From the NCBI RefSeq assembly GCF_900156455.1, contig NZ_FTNQ01000004.1:124001-188000 (forward strand): a DNA stretch of 64,000 nt, written 5' to 3'. The position numbers and the translations under genes are program-made. How positions within the stretch are numbered: the stretch's first letter is position 1; each line of letters opens with the position of its first letter. The notes beneath the pieces are model-generated. The model was not told the origin of the DNA and did not search any database. It was given only the letters and a program-made list of their open reading frames with translations. The DNA is from Microbacterium sp. RURRCA19A (GTDB lineage Bacteria > Actinomycetota > Actinomycetes > Actinomycetales > Microbacteriaceae). Of the stretch, positions 48,369 to 58,784 are shown in pieces.

Positions 48369-50675
48369 TCAGCCGACCCTCTCCGGCACCTCGACCGGCG
48401 AGGGCTCGCCGCGCAGCGCGAGGGACCGGGGGAGGACCACGGCGAGCGTCCGGCGCCCGATCGGCGCCCCCGCCCACAGGCGCGCGCGGACGCGGGCGAC
48501 GGCCTCGGTCAGCGCCGAACCGTCCCCGGAGCGGCCGCCGTCCTCGGCGTAGACGGCGTGCTCCAGCGCGTCGCGCAGGACCGTGATGTCGTCGGCATCC
48601 ACGCCGTGCTCATCGATGAGGCGAGAGGCGAACGCGCGGGGCGACTCGGCGTCGGGCGCACGGATGCCGAGGTCCACGGCCTGCGCGCGGATCTCCGCCC
48701 AGGCGGCCACCGCGTCGCCCGCGCGGATGAGTGCCGTGCGCGACCGGCGCCGCCACGCCCGCACCGAGCCCGGCGCGGCCAGCAGGACGAGGAGCACGAC
48801 GCCGCCGACGGTGAGCAGCAGACCGGTCGGATTCTGGGCGCTGGACGCCCCCGAACCGGCGGACGTCGATCCGGGACCGTCCTGGTCGCCGAGCTGCGGA
48901 GCGTCGGTGCGGGTCGCGCCGGGGGTGGCGGCATCCTGCTGCTCGGGTGTGGTCGCCGAACCCGACTGGCCGCCGGTGTTGCCGGAGGCGAAGTTCGTCG
49001 GCACGCCGAGGCTGTTGGTCGGTTCGAACGGCACCCAGCCGACGCCGCGGAAGTACACCTCGGGCCACGCGTGCAGCTGACTCGACGTCACGGTGTAATC
49101 GGCTTGACCGGTCTGCTCGACCGAGCCCGACCGTGTGCCCGGGAGGTAGCCGACGACGATCCGCGAGGGCATGTCGAGCGTGCGCGCCATGACCGCGAAC
49201 GCGGAGGCGAAGTGCACGCAGTAGCCCGTGCGTTCCTGGAGGAAACGTGCCACGGCGTCGATGCCCGCCCCGTCGAATCCGGCCTCGACGGGAGCGTCCA
49301 ACGAGTAGCGGAACTGGCTGCTGCGGAACCACGACTGCAGTGCGATCAGTGCGTCGTACGGCGACTGCGCTCCGGCCGTGACCGAGCGCGCCGTGTCACC
49401 GATGATCGCGGGGACGTCGGCGGGGAGGGCGCGGACGGCGTCGCCGAGCTCGGCCCCGCCGACCGGCCGCGAACGGATCTGCTCGAGAGTGGGTCGCGGG
49501 ACGAGCGCGCGCACCTCGTAGTCCTGGTTCCGCGACGACCCCGAGCGCGACACGATCGTGCGGTTGGCCGGCATCCCCAACCAGTCGCCCTCGAGGCCGG
49601 TGACGGTGGATGCCGGGTACGGCACCGGAAGCCACGGGCTGTCGAGTTCGCCGACCTTCACGCTCGTCGTCCAGTCGGCGACGGCGATGTCGCCGTCGAC
49701 CTGCACGGGATCGAACACCGGCGCGTCCCCGCCGGGGACGCCGACGGTGTCGCCCGAGTCGGGCTGCCACACCGCCCCGTCGAACTGCGACAGCGTGACG
49801 GCGCGAAGGTAGGGCGCCGACGGTGCCGTGGTGGTGAACGTCAGCACGTCGATGTCGCGCGGCTGGCGCAGATCGTTGCCGAGCTCGAGGTTCGGGTTGA
49901 TGGTCGTGCCGAAGCCCGCGCCCGTGCCCGAGGCGAAACGCAGAGCCGGCTGGGGGAGGAGCGGGACCGCAACGAGAGTCACCATCACCGACACGGCCGC
50001 GATCCCGATCGCGGTCGCCGACGCGCCCCACGCCCGCGAACCGCTCCGGCGGGCAGCGGGAGCGCCGCGCGTGCGGGAGCGGACATCCATGCGCAGGAGG
50101 AACAGCACGGTGGCGGCCAGGGCGAGCACGGCCGGTACGTCGACGTCGGCGGGGATCGCGATCGTCGGGATGAGCGACACCGCGACCAGTCCGACCCCGG
50201 CCAGGAGCGGCATCCGCGCGGTGAGGACCACGTGGTCGAGCACGACCGCGAGGCCGGTCACCGCGGCCACGAGCACGAACGCGAGGCCCAGGGCGGGGAC
50301 GACGGGGGCGACGCCGAGCCGGATCTCCTCCGACGCGCCGGCGAACAGCGTCGGCACCGAGGCGAGCGTCGCGGGCGTCGGGATGACGCCGAGCAACGCC
50401 GTGGTGCGACCGAAGACCGCGGTCAGGAACACGACTCCGACGACGAGTTCGACCACGGTGGCGACGAGGGCGGGGGCGCGCGAGAACCGCACGGCGAGAC
50501 CGCACCCGAGCACGAGGGCCGCCCCGGCGAGGGCGCCGACCGTCCACGCGCCGGGTGCGATGACGGAGAGAACCGGCAGCAGAGCCGCGGCGATACCGGC
50601 GAACACCCCGAGTGAGAGCAGGGCCAGATCGCGCCGCCGCCGCTCGGGGCGGCCGCCGGCCTCAGGCGCCGACAC
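48369..50675 (-). CDS. Transglutaminase-like membrane protein (TgpA/DUF3488 type)
   Basis: A 768-residue protein with about six N-terminal membrane helices (DUF3488, residues 15-220), then a periplasm-side transglutaminase-like domain. GYCVHFASAFAVMARTLDMPSRIVVGY carries the catalytic Cys, and HAWPEVYFRGVGWVPFEPTN the His with Glu in the place of the usual Asp. A further membrane helix near residue 620 precedes a cytosolic DUF4129-like tail. Last gene of a MoxR-DUF58-transglutaminase operon; GTG start overlaps DUF58 by 14 bases. Confidence 0.9.
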   Translation of the reverse strand: MSAPEAGGRPERRRRDLALLSLGVFAGIAAALLPVLSVIAPGAWTVGALAGAALVLGCGLAVRFSRAPALVATVVELVVGVVFLTAVFGRTTALLGVIPTPATLASVPTLFAGASEEIRLGVAPVVPALGLAFVLVAAVTGLAVVLDHVVLTARMPLLAGVGLVAVSLIPTIAIPADVDVPAVLALAATVLFLLRMDVRSRTRGAPAARRSGSRAWGASATAIGIAAVSVMVTLVAVPLLPQPALRFASGTGAGFGTTINPNLELGNDLRQPRDIDVLTFTTTAPSAPYLRAVTLSQFDGAVWQPDSGDTVGVPGGDAPVFDPVQVDGDIAVADWTTSVKVGELDSPWLPVPYPASTVTGLEGDWLGMPANRTIVSRSGSSRNQDYEVRALVPRPTLEQIRSRPVGGAELGDAVRALPADVPAIIGDTARSVTAGAQSPYDALIALQSWFRSSQFRYSLDAPVEAGFDGAGIDAVARFLQERTGYCVHFASAFAVMARTLDMPSRIVVGYLPGTRSGSVEQTGQADYTVTSSQLHAWPEVYFRGVGWVPFEPTNSLGVPTNFASGNTGGQSGSATTPEQQDAATPGATRTDAPQLGDQDGPGSTSAGSGASSAQNPTGLLLTVGGVVLLVLLAAPGSVRAWRRRSRTALIRAGDAVAAWAEIRAQAVDLGIRAPDAESPRAFASRLIDEHGVDADDITVLRDALEHAVYAEDGGRSGDGSALTEAVARVRARLWAGAPIGRRTLAVVLPRSLALRGEPSPVEVPERVG

Positions 50676-51909
50676 GGGCGTCCTCCGGTCGTGTCGCCTC
50701 TTCCCACGCGCGGGCGACGTCGCCTCCGGGGGTGAGCGACGTGGCGTGCCATCCGGTCGTGGTGCGGAGATCGCCGGCGGGGCCGACGTCGGAAACGGCC
50801 AGCAGGATCGCGAGCGGCGAGCGCGGGGCCGCTGCCCGGAGGGAGAGGAGGTCGTCCGGCTCCACGCGCCCGGTCACGACGACGACCGGGCCGAGCATGG
50901 CGGATGCCGCCGCGGGGACGATGCGGCGTGACGGGCCGTCCGCGCGGGCGTGCAGCGTCGCGAACGAGGCCGCGAGGCCGCGGGCCTCGGCGTCCTCTCC
51001 GCCGTCGACGGGGTCGGCCAGGAGCGCGCCGTCGCTGTCGATCACGTCGACGGTGTAGCCCTCGTGCACGAGCCGGGCGACCGCCGAGACACACGCGGAG
51101 ACCGCGGTCTCGAAGGCGCGGTCGCGGCCCGGTCCCTCGGCGGCCGCCGGTGACCACCGTGCGAGCGCGCGGTCGAGCACGACCGTCGCGGCGGGGCTCG
51201 ACTCCTGCTCCTCCTGGCGGACCATGAGGGTGTCGCGGTGGGCGGTCGCCCGCCAGTGGATGCGCCGCATCGAGTCGCCCGGGGCGTACGGGCGGGCGAC
51301 GAGGTTGTCCGCGCCCTGGCCGAGATGCAGGGCGGAACTCTGCCGCGTCCCGCCGGCCTCCCCGGTCGAGGAGGGGAGCGGCGCGAGCTCGACGATCGTG
51401 GGTGCCACGGTCACCTCGGTCGCGCGGCCGACGGCGAAACGACGCCGGATCAGCCCGAACGGGTCGGTCGTGGACACCCGCAGCGGCCCGACCGAATGGA
51501 TGCCGCGCACCGCGCCGCGCACCTCGTACCGCAGCCGCACGGGGGTGCCCGTGCGCCGCAGGGTGGACGCCGCGGCGGGGAACGCGCCCTCCGCACGGCC
51601 GTCCAGACCCGCAGGCAGCGCGTCCGACCAGCGGCCCGGGAGCGTCGGAAGCGCGGTGCTCACCCGCACCGACAGCTCCACCTCGGAGATCCCGCCGACC
51701 TCGACCACCTCGGGCGCGGCGGACCGGACGACCTCCCCGGTCGCGCGGACCGCCAGCGCGCTCGCCGCCGAGCACATCACGAGCGCCAGCATCAGCACGC
51801 CGAAGTACAGCAGCTCGGGGATCGCCGCGCGCTGCGCGACGATGAGGGCGATCACCGCGAGGGCGAGCGCTCCGGTGCCCCGCAGGGTCAGCGGCCAGCG
51901 CCCCCTCAC
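50662..51909 (-). CDS. DUF58 domain-containing protein
   Basis: A 415-residue protein. Two membrane helices at the N-terminus (about 9-27 and 31-48), a beta-rich middle, and the DUF58 motif LHLGQGADNLVARPYAPGDSMRRIHWRATAHRDTLMVRQEEQE near residues 200-240 (partner of MoxR ATPases; vWA-like). Start GTG at 51909, seven bases after the MoxR stop. Function of such modules is unknown but they act with MoxR and a transglutaminase in maturation of surface or respiratory proteins. Confidence 0.88.
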   Translation of the reverse strand: MRGRWPLTLRGTGALALAVIALIVAQRAAIPELLYFGVLMLALVMCSAASALAVRATGEVVRSAAPEVVEVGGISEVELSVRVSTALPTLPGRWSDALPAGLDGRAEGAFPAAASTLRRTGTPVRLRYEVRGAVRGIHSVGPLRVSTTDPFGLIRRRFAVGRATEVTVAPTIVELAPLPSSTGEAGGTRQSSALHLGQGADNLVARPYAPGDSMRRIHWRATAHRDTLMVRQEEQESSPAATVVLDRALARWSPAAAEGPGRDRAFETAVSACVSAVARLVHEGYTVDVIDSDGALLADPVDGGEDAEARGLAASFATLHARADGPSRRIVPAAASAMLGPVVVVTGRVEPDDLLSLRAAAPRSPLAILLAVSDVGPAGDLRTTTGWHATSLTPGGDVARAWEEATRPEDARVGA

Positions 51910-51916
51910 GGCGCTC

Positions 51917-52963
<1,047 letters not shown>

Positions 52964-53176
52964 GGCATCCCTCGTGTCGCATCGCGGCGGAGGAGCGTCT
53001 CGGGCCGCCGTGACCTGATCGTAACCTGCGTGAACCCGTCCCGGGCCGGAATGCGGCAGGTGCTCAGGTGCGTGCACGCGTCATCGTGGCCCTAGGATCG
53101 GGCATCGTCGCCCGCACCGCTCGGGCGCACCCGCCCGCATCGTCCGGGCGATGTCGCCCGAACCGAGGAGCCCGCG

Positions 53177-54085
53177 ATGTCCCCTGCCGCCCCCGTACTC
53201 GCCGTCGACATCGGCGGCACCAAGGTGGATGCCGCCGTCGTCACCGCCGCGGGCGAGGTGGTGCGCGCGAGCGTCGCACGCCGACCCACCGGTCGCGACA
53301 CCAGCCGCGAGGGGATCGCGGCGAACATCCGCGCGGCGGCGGAGGAGGCGCTCGCCGCCGTCCCCGAGCTGCGCGTCGGCGCCATCGGCGTGGGCAGTGC
53401 CGGACCCGTGGACCTGCCCGCGCGCTCGGTGTCGCCCCTCAATCTCCCGCAGGCCGCGGGGCTCCCGATCGACGAGGTGCTGGCGGGTCTCGTCGACGGT
53501 CCGATCTCGCTCGCCCTCGACGGCACCTGCATCGCGCTCGCCGAGCACTGGCGCGGCGCGCTCGTCGGCACGCAGAACGCGATGGCCATCGTGGTCTCCA
53601 CGGGTGTCGGCGGCGGGCTCATCCTCGGCGGCCGTCCGATCTCGGGCGCCTCGGGCAACGCGGGGCACCTGGGCCAGACGTTCGTGCGGACCGTGGAGGG
53701 AGACGCGGCGGCCGCGACGCTTGAGTCGGTGGCCGCGGGTCCCGGCTCGGTCGCGTGGGCGCGCACCCAGGGCTGGGTCGGCGAGACGGGACTCGATCTC
53801 GCCGCCGCGTACCGCGAGGGCGATGCCGTCGCCGTCGCCGCGGTCCGTCGCTCCGCGAGTGCGGTGGGGCAGGCCATCGCCGCCGCCGCGACCCTGTGCG
53901 ATCTGGAGGCCGTGGCGATCGCCGGCGGCTTCTCGCACGTGGCCGACGACTACGTCGATCTGGTCGCCGCGGCCGCCGCCGCGGCATCCGTCCACGCCTA
54001 CGCGCGACGCTGCCGCGTGGTGCCCTCGGGTCTCGATGGCGACGGGCCGTTGCTCGGCGCCGCCGCCCTCGCCCTCGGGGCGTGA
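53177..54085 (+). CDS. ROK family protein (sugar kinase-like) lacking the zinc motif
   Basis: A 302-residue ROK protein. The phosphate-1 motif VDIGGTKVDAAVV is near 10-22, GVGSAGPVD near 73, the catalytic Asp is probably in ALDGTCIALAEHW (usual ND-n-A motif altered), and STGVGGGLILGGRPISGASGNAGHLG follows. The CxCGxxGC zinc site of true ROK glucokinases is absent. It stands 78 bases before the ROK repressor and a mannoside locus, so a sugar kinase role is likely but not certain. GAGGAG precedes the ATG. Confidence 0.85.
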   Translation: MSPAAPVLAVDIGGTKVDAAVVTAAGEVVRASVARRPTGRDTSREGIAANIRAAAEEALAAVPELRVGAIGVGSAGPVDLPARSVSPLNLPQAAGLPIDEVLAGLVDGPISLALDGTCIALAEHWRGALVGTQNAMAIVVSTGVGGGLILGGRPISGASGNAGHLGQTFVRTVEGDAAAATLESVAAGPGSVAWARTQGWVGETGLDLAAAYREGDAVAVAAVRRSASAVGQAIAAAATLCDLEAVAIAGGFSHVADDYVDLVAAAAAAASVHAYARRCRVVPSGLDGDGPLLGAAALALGA

Positions 54086-54163
54086 CCGGCCGGGCGAGGG
54101 GCGGCGGCGTAATCTGAGCACGGGCCCGCGTCGCGGACCGACGGAATCGAGAGCGGGGATGCC

Positions 54164-55369
54164 ATGCGGACGGGCTCCAATCTGCCCGCGGTGGGCGAGT
54201 ACAACCAGACCCTCGTGCTCGATCTGATCCGCCGTTCGCCGGAAGGGCTCAGCCGCGTCGAGCTGTCCGCCCGGACGGGTCTGTCCGCCCAGACCCTCAG
54301 CAACGTCACCCGGCGTCTGGCCGAAGAGGGCCTCATCGCCGAGGCCGGGAAAGTCATCTCCGGCCCGGGCAAGCCCCGCACGCTCCTGAAGCTCGAGCCG
54401 CGCTCGCGCTTCGCCGTCGGCGTGCACCTCGACCCCGTGGTCGACACCGTGGTCGTGGTCGACATGGCCGGCCACGTGGTCGCCCACGAGGAGATCGCGC
54501 CGCAGGGCGAGGTCCCCGCCGCCCAATTGGTCGCTGCCGTGGCGACAGCCGTGGACGACATCCTCGCGCGCGCGGGGATCGACCGCACCCTCGTGCTGGG
54601 GGTCGGGGTGGCCGCCCCCGGTCCCTTCGATCCCCGCGGCGGGCGTCTGCTCGATCCGCCCCTGCTCCCGGCCTGGCACCACGTGAACGTCCGGGACGAT
54701 CTCGGCGCCGCCACGGGCCTGCCCGTCATCGTCGAGAAGGATGTCACCGCCGCGATGGTCGGCGAGCTGTGGTTCGACCGCTCGGATGCCCTGAGCGACG
54801 CGATGTTCCTGTACTACGGCGCCGGTGTGGGCCTCGGGGTGGCGATCGCCGGGGCTCCGGTCCGCGGTCGTACGGGAAACGCCGGCGGCATCGCCCACAT
54901 CGTCGTCGACCCGCTCGGGCCGGTGTGCGGCTGCGGGTCGCGCGGGTGCCTCGGTGTGTCGATCGAGCCTCGCACGCTCTTCGCGGAGGCGGGCTACGAC
55001 CCCGCGACCGGGGGCGATTCCCGCCGCGAGGTGGACCGCCTCGTCCGGGATGCCGCGGCCGGACGCCCGGAGACGGTCGCGGTGCTGCGCCGCGCGGGGG
55101 AGCGGATCGCGCGCGCGCTGGTCGTGGCCAACAACCTGCTCGACGTCGACGAGGTGATCCTGGGCGGTCCGGTCTGGGAGCGTCTCGCCGGCATCCTGGG
55201 CGACGCCGTCAGCGCGCGCGTCGCCGCCGACCCGGCCTCCACCGCCACCCGCGCGATCGAGGTCCGTCGCTCGCTCGTGGGCGCCGACGTCGCCGCGGTC
55301 GGTGCCGCCTGTCTCATGCTCGACGGAGCCTTCGCCGCGCGCCCCGCGCGGATGATGATCGCGCTCTGA
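54164..55369 (+). CDS. ROK family transcriptional regulator (NagC/XylR type)
   Basis: A 401-residue repressor. The N-terminal winged helix-turn-helix (NQTLVLDLIRRSPEGLSRVELSARTGLSAQTLSNVTRRLAEEGLI, about 14-58) is fused to a ROK domain with the zinc motif CGCGSRGCL near residue 255 and GNAGGIAHI just before it. Binding a sugar should release it from the promoter of the transporter operon 128 bases downstream (see 55421-55453). Confidence 0.92.
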   Translation: MRTGSNLPAVGEYNQTLVLDLIRRSPEGLSRVELSARTGLSAQTLSNVTRRLAEEGLIAEAGKVISGPGKPRTLLKLEPRSRFAVGVHLDPVVDTVVVVDMAGHVVAHEEIAPQGEVPAAQLVAAVATAVDDILARAGIDRTLVLGVGVAAPGPFDPRGGRLLDPPLLPAWHHVNVRDDLGAATGLPVIVEKDVTAAMVGELWFDRSDALSDAMFLYYGAGVGLGVAIAGAPVRGRTGNAGGIAHIVVDPLGPVCGCGSRGCLGVSIEPRTLFAEAGYDPATGGDSRREVDRLVRDAAAGRPETVAVLRRAGERIARALVVANNLLDVDEVILGGPVWERLAGILGDAVSARVAADPASTATRAIEVRRSLVGADVAAVGAACLMLDGAFAARPARMMIAL

Positions 55370-55420
55370 CGCGGGTCCTCTCCCCGGCGTTGCGGATTCG
55401 TTACCCCGGGTTCGGAAGAA

Positions 55421-55453
55421 GGACTTGCCGCTTTAGTCCATTTGATTTATAAA
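55421..55453 (+). promoter_or_regulatory. Strong promoter with dyad, start of the carbohydrate operon
   Basis: -35 TTGCCG (55425-55430), 17-bp spacer, -10 TATAAA (55448-55453), in the most AT-rich patch of the window. The dyad GGACT-N9-AGTCC (55421-55439) overlaps the -35 region, and CTTT at 55431 mirrors AAAG after the -10, so it is a candidate ROK-repressor site. Confidence 0.7.
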
Positions 55454-55496
55454 AGATCTCGGCGACGAGATGTCCCACCCGAGCAAGGGAGCTTCC

Positions 55497-56858
55497 ATGA
55501 AGAAATCGACGACGATTGCCGGCGGTCTCATGACCGCCGCAGCGCTGACCGTCGCTCTGGCCGGCTGCGCCGGCGGGGGCGGCAGCAGCGCAGACGCGAA
55601 CACGATCCGTGTCGCGTACCAGACCACCGCCACGTTCAACCAGATGCAGACGCTGATGGAGAACGCCAAGAAGCAGTTCGAGGCCAGCCACGAAGGTGTG
55701 ACGGTCGAGCTCGTTCCCATCCAGGCCGAGGGGCCGGACTACTACACGAAGCTCGCGCTGATGAACAAGTCGGCCAGCACCGCCCCCGACGTGCAGTACG
55801 AAGACACGTTCAAGATCCAGTCCGACGCCGCGGCCGGCTACCTCCTGCCGCTCGACGACTACCTCGCGAAGTGGGACGACTGGTCGCAGTTCGCCGAAGG
55901 CGCCAAGCAGGCCGGCCTCGGCCCCGACGGCAAGACCTACGGAGTCTCGCTCGGCACCGACACCCGCGGCCTCTGGTACAACAAGGACCTCTTCGCCAAG
56001 GCCGGCATCCCCGTGCCGTGGCAGCCCAAGACCTGGGCCGACATCCTCTCCGCCGCCGAGAAGGTCAAGGCCGCCGACCCCGACGTGATCCCGATCAACG
56101 TCTACTCGGGCAAGACCGCCGGTGAGGCGGCCTCCATGCAGGGCCTGGAGATGCTCCTGTACGGCACCGACGACACCCTCTACGACACCTCGTCGAAGAA
56201 GTGGGTCGTGGGCAGCCAGGGCTTCAAGGACTCGCTGAAGTTCATCTCCGACGTCTACCAGGGCGGTCTCGGACCGTCGCTGCAGCAGGCGCTCGACCCG
56301 AACATCTTCACCAGCGTCACCGCGGACTGGCTGCCCTCGAGCAAGCTGGCCATCGCGCTCGACGGCTCGTGGCAGTCCGCCGCCTGGATCGACGGCGGCA
56401 CCGCCCCGTGGCCCCAGTGGAGTGACACCCTCGGCATCGCCGCCATGCCGACCCAGAAGGGTCAGGCGCCCGGCACGACGAGCATGTCCGGCGGCTGGAC
56501 CCTCGCCCTCGGCAAGAACACCAAGAACGCCGACCTGGCGTGGGAGTTCCTCACCACCGCGGTGAACAAGGAGAACGCCACCTCGTACGACATCGACAAC
56601 AGCCAGATCGCCGTCCGTGCGGACGTGGCCAAGTCGACCGAGTACCTCGGCGCCAACCCGAGCTTCGAGACCTTCTCGAGCTTCGTCGACACCACCCACT
56701 TCCGTCCCGCCACTGAGGACTACGACAAGATCTCCAACCAGATCCAGGTCGCGATGGAAGCGGTCATGACCGGCCAGTCCAGCGTCGACGACGCGGCAGC
56801 CGCCTACGACCAGGCCGTCATCGGCATCGTCGGCGAAGAGAACACCCAGAAGGGCTGA
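55497..56858 (+). CDS. Extracellular solute-binding protein, carbohydrate ABC transporter
   Basis: A 453-residue family 1 (MalE-like) binding protein. Signal peptide with lipobox ALAGC near 20-24 predicts a lipoprotein; VAYQTTATFNQMQTLMENAKKQFEASHEGVTVELVP and GLWYNKDLFAKAGI...PKTWADIL are typical of sugar-binding SBPs. AAGGGAG precedes the ATG. First gene of the transporter operon; the downstream GH38 mannosidase suggests manno-oligosaccharides or related glycans as substrate. Confidence 0.93.
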   Translation: MKKSTTIAGGLMTAAALTVALAGCAGGGGSSADANTIRVAYQTTATFNQMQTLMENAKKQFEASHEGVTVELVPIQAEGPDYYTKLALMNKSASTAPDVQYEDTFKIQSDAAAGYLLPLDDYLAKWDDWSQFAEGAKQAGLGPDGKTYGVSLGTDTRGLWYNKDLFAKAGIPVPWQPKTWADILSAAEKVKAADPDVIPINVYSGKTAGEAASMQGLEMLLYGTDDTLYDTSSKKWVVGSQGFKDSLKFISDVYQGGLGPSLQQALDPNIFTSVTADWLPSSKLAIALDGSWQSAAWIDGGTAPWPQWSDTLGIAAMPTQKGQAPGTTSMSGGWTLALGKNTKNADLAWEFLTTAVNKENATSYDIDNSQIAVRADVAKSTEYLGANPSFETFSSFVDTTHFRPATEDYDKISNQIQVAMEAVMTGQSSVDDAAAAYDQAVIGIVGEENTQKG

Positions 56859-56860
56859 TC

Positions 56861-57793
56861 ATGACCGCCCCGGCCATCACCGGGGCGACCGGCCCCGGCC
56901 GGAGGTCGCGCGCCACCACGCGCGGCCTCCGGTCGTCGGTCCGGGCGCTCCCGCTGCTCCCCGCCGCCCTGCTGCTGGCGGTCTTCCTGCTCGGCCCGAT
57001 CCTGGTGTCGCTGTGGGGCTCCCTCACCAACGCCACGCTCTCGGGCTCGACCGCCGTCGACTCGCAGTTCGTCGGCTTCCAGAACTACACCCAGCTGTTC
57101 GCCTCGCCCGACTTCCCGGTCGCGGTGATCAACACGATCGTCTTCGTGTTCTTCTCCGCCGTCGTCGGGCAGAACGTCCTCGGTCTCGCCCTTGCGCTCA
57201 TGATGCGCTCGGGCAACCGCATCGTCACCGCCGTCGTCGGAACGATCGTGGTGACCGCGTGGGTGCTCCCCGAGATCGTCGCGGCCTTCGCCGCCTACGC
57301 GTTCTTCCGCGACAACGGCACCCTCAACGCCGTCCTCGGCGTCTTCGGCCTCGAGCCGGTGAGCTGGCTGTTCACGATGCCGGTGCTCATGGTGATCTTC
57401 GCCAACATCTGGCGCGGCACGGCGTTCTCGATGATGGTGTACTCCGCCGCGCTGTCCGACGTGCCGCCCGAGATCACCGAGGCGGCCGAGGTCGACGGGG
57501 CCAGCGGCATCAAGCGGCTCATGCTCGTCACCATCCCGATGATCCGCTCGACCATCGGCACGAACTCGATGATCGTGACGTTGCAGACCCTCTCGGTCTT
57601 CACGCTCATCTTCGTCATGACCGGCGGCGGCCCGGGCACCAAGAGCACGACGCTGCCGATCCTCGCGTACCAGCAGGGCCTGAAGTTCGGCGAGCTGGGC
57701 TACGGCACCGCGATCGCCACGATCATGCTCCTCATCGGCGCGGTCTTCTCGTTCTTCTACGTCCGCGCGCTGCGCGAGGAGGTCTCGTCGTGA
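56861..57793 (+). CDS. Carbohydrate ABC transporter permease (MalF type)
   Basis: A 310-residue permease with six membrane helices. The EAA loop reads EAAEVDGASGIKRLMLVTIPMI near residues 205-226, needed for contact with the ATPase. GSLTNATLSGSTAVDSQFVGFQNYTQLF is the usual first extracellular loop. AAGGG precedes the ATG two bases after the SBP gene. The C-terminus VRALREEVSS is duplicated exactly in the next mini-gene. No ATPase gene is present, so a shared MsiK-like ATPase probably energises it. Confidence 0.93.
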   Translation: MTAPAITGATGPGRRSRATTRGLRSSVRALPLLPAALLLAVFLLGPILVSLWGSLTNATLSGSTAVDSQFVGFQNYTQLFASPDFPVAVINTIVFVFFSAVVGQNVLGLALALMMRSGNRIVTAVVGTIVVTAWVLPEIVAAFAAYAFFRDNGTLNAVLGVFGLEPVSWLFTMPVLMVIFANIWRGTAFSMMVYSAALSDVPPEITEAAEVDGASGIKRLMLVTIPMIRSTIGTNSMIVTLQTLSVFTLIFVMTGGGPGTKSTTLPILAYQQGLKFGELGYGTAIATIMLLIGAVFSFFYVRALREEVSS

Positions 57794-57854
57794 ACTCCCT
57801 CCTATATGTCTCCGTCCTCTTCTCCGTCCGCGCGCTGCGCGAGGAGGTCTCGTC
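57760..57854 (+). repeat. Direct repeat of 30 bp at the permease junction
   Basis: The 30-bp segment ending the first permease gene (57760-57789, including GAGGAGG) recurs identically at 57825-57854, 65 bp downstream. Only the base after it differs (GTCGTGA versus GTCATGA). It carries the last codons of the permease plus the ribosome-binding site of the next gene. Confidence 0.95.
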
Positions 57855-57858
57855 ATGA
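57790..57858 (+). CDS. 22-residue mini-gene bridging the two permease genes
   Basis: GTG at 57790 overlaps the first permease stop (GTGA) and has GGAGG seven bases upstream; TGA at 57856-57858 overlaps the second permease start (ATGA). The encoded peptide MNSLLYVSVLFSVRALREEVSS ends with the same ten residues as the first permease. This looks like a tandem duplication that kept translation coupled through an extra tiny reading frame. Whether the peptide has a function is unknown; it may serve only as a ribosome bridge. Confidence 0.55.
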   Translation: MNSLLYVSVLFSVRALREEVSS

Positions 57859-58757
57859 CCACCACCACCCTCCCCGAGGTCGTGGGCACCCGCGCGCGGC
57901 GTGCCCCGAAGCGCACGAAGACCTCCCTCTCATCGCCCCGCACCCGTGCCCTGCGCGTCATCTCGAACACGCTGCTCATCGTCATCGGCATCCTGTTCGT
58001 CGTCCCGCTGGTGTGGCTCGTCACGGCGTCGCTCGACGCGCAGCCGACGCTCGCGATCAAGATGCCCGAGGTCATCACCCTCGACAACTTCGCCGCGGTG
58101 ATGAAGCCCGACCTGCTGTTCCTGCCGCTGTGGAACAGCGTGCTGCTCGCGGGCGGCACGGCGATCGCCACCGTCGTGCTCGCCTCGCTCGCGGCCTACC
58201 CGCTGTCGCGCTACAAGATGCGCGTCGGAAAGCCCTTCCTCTACGCGGTGCTGTTCGGCACGTGCCTTCCGATCACCGCGATCATGGTGCCGGTCTACAG
58301 CCTGTTCGTGCAGCTGAACCTCATCGACTCGATCGGGGGGACCATCCTGTTCCTCACCGCGAGCGCCCTGCCGATCGCCATCTGGATGATGAAGAACTTC
58401 ATGGACGGGGTGCCCGTCGAGCTGGAGCACGCGGCCTGGATGGACGGCGCGGGATCCCTGCGCACGCTCGTGCAGATCGTGCTGCCGCTCATGCGCCCGG
58501 GGATCGCGGTGGTGTTCATCTTCACTTTCATCCAGGCATGGGGGAACTTCTTCGTCCCCTTCGTGCTGCTGCTCAGCCCCGACTACCAGCCGGCCGCGGT
58601 CAGCATCTTCAACTTCTTCGGCTCGTTCGGAGCGGTGGCCTACGGCCAGCTCGCGGCCTACTCGATCGTCTACTCCCTTCCGGTCCTCGGCCTGTACGTC
58701 CTCGTGCAGCGCGGGCTCGGCGGCCCGTCGGCTCTCGCCGGCGCGGTCAAGGGCTGA
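57855..58757 (+). CDS. Carbohydrate ABC transporter permease (MalG type)
   Basis: A 300-residue permease with six membrane helices. The EAA loop is ELEHAAWMDGAGSLRTLVQIVLPLMRPG near residues 190-215. N-terminal basic segment (RARRAPKRTKTS), first helix NTLLIVIGILFVVPLVWLVTASLDAQ. ATG overlaps the mini-gene stop and has GAGGAGG upstream. Pairs with the MalF-type permease. Confidence 0.93.
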   Translation: MTTTTLPEVVGTRARRAPKRTKTSLSSPRTRALRVISNTLLIVIGILFVVPLVWLVTASLDAQPTLAIKMPEVITLDNFAAVMKPDLLFLPLWNSVLLAGGTAIATVVLASLAAYPLSRYKMRVGKPFLYAVLFGTCLPITAIMVPVYSLFVQLNLIDSIGGTILFLTASALPIAIWMMKNFMDGVPVELEHAAWMDGAGSLRTLVQIVLPLMRPGIAVVFIFTFIQAWGNFFVPFVLLLSPDYQPAAVSIFNFFGSFGAVAYGQLAAYSIVYSLPVLGLYVLVQRGLGGPSALAGAVKG

Positions 58758-58784
58758 CCCGTCCCCCCAGACAAGGAACTCCTC

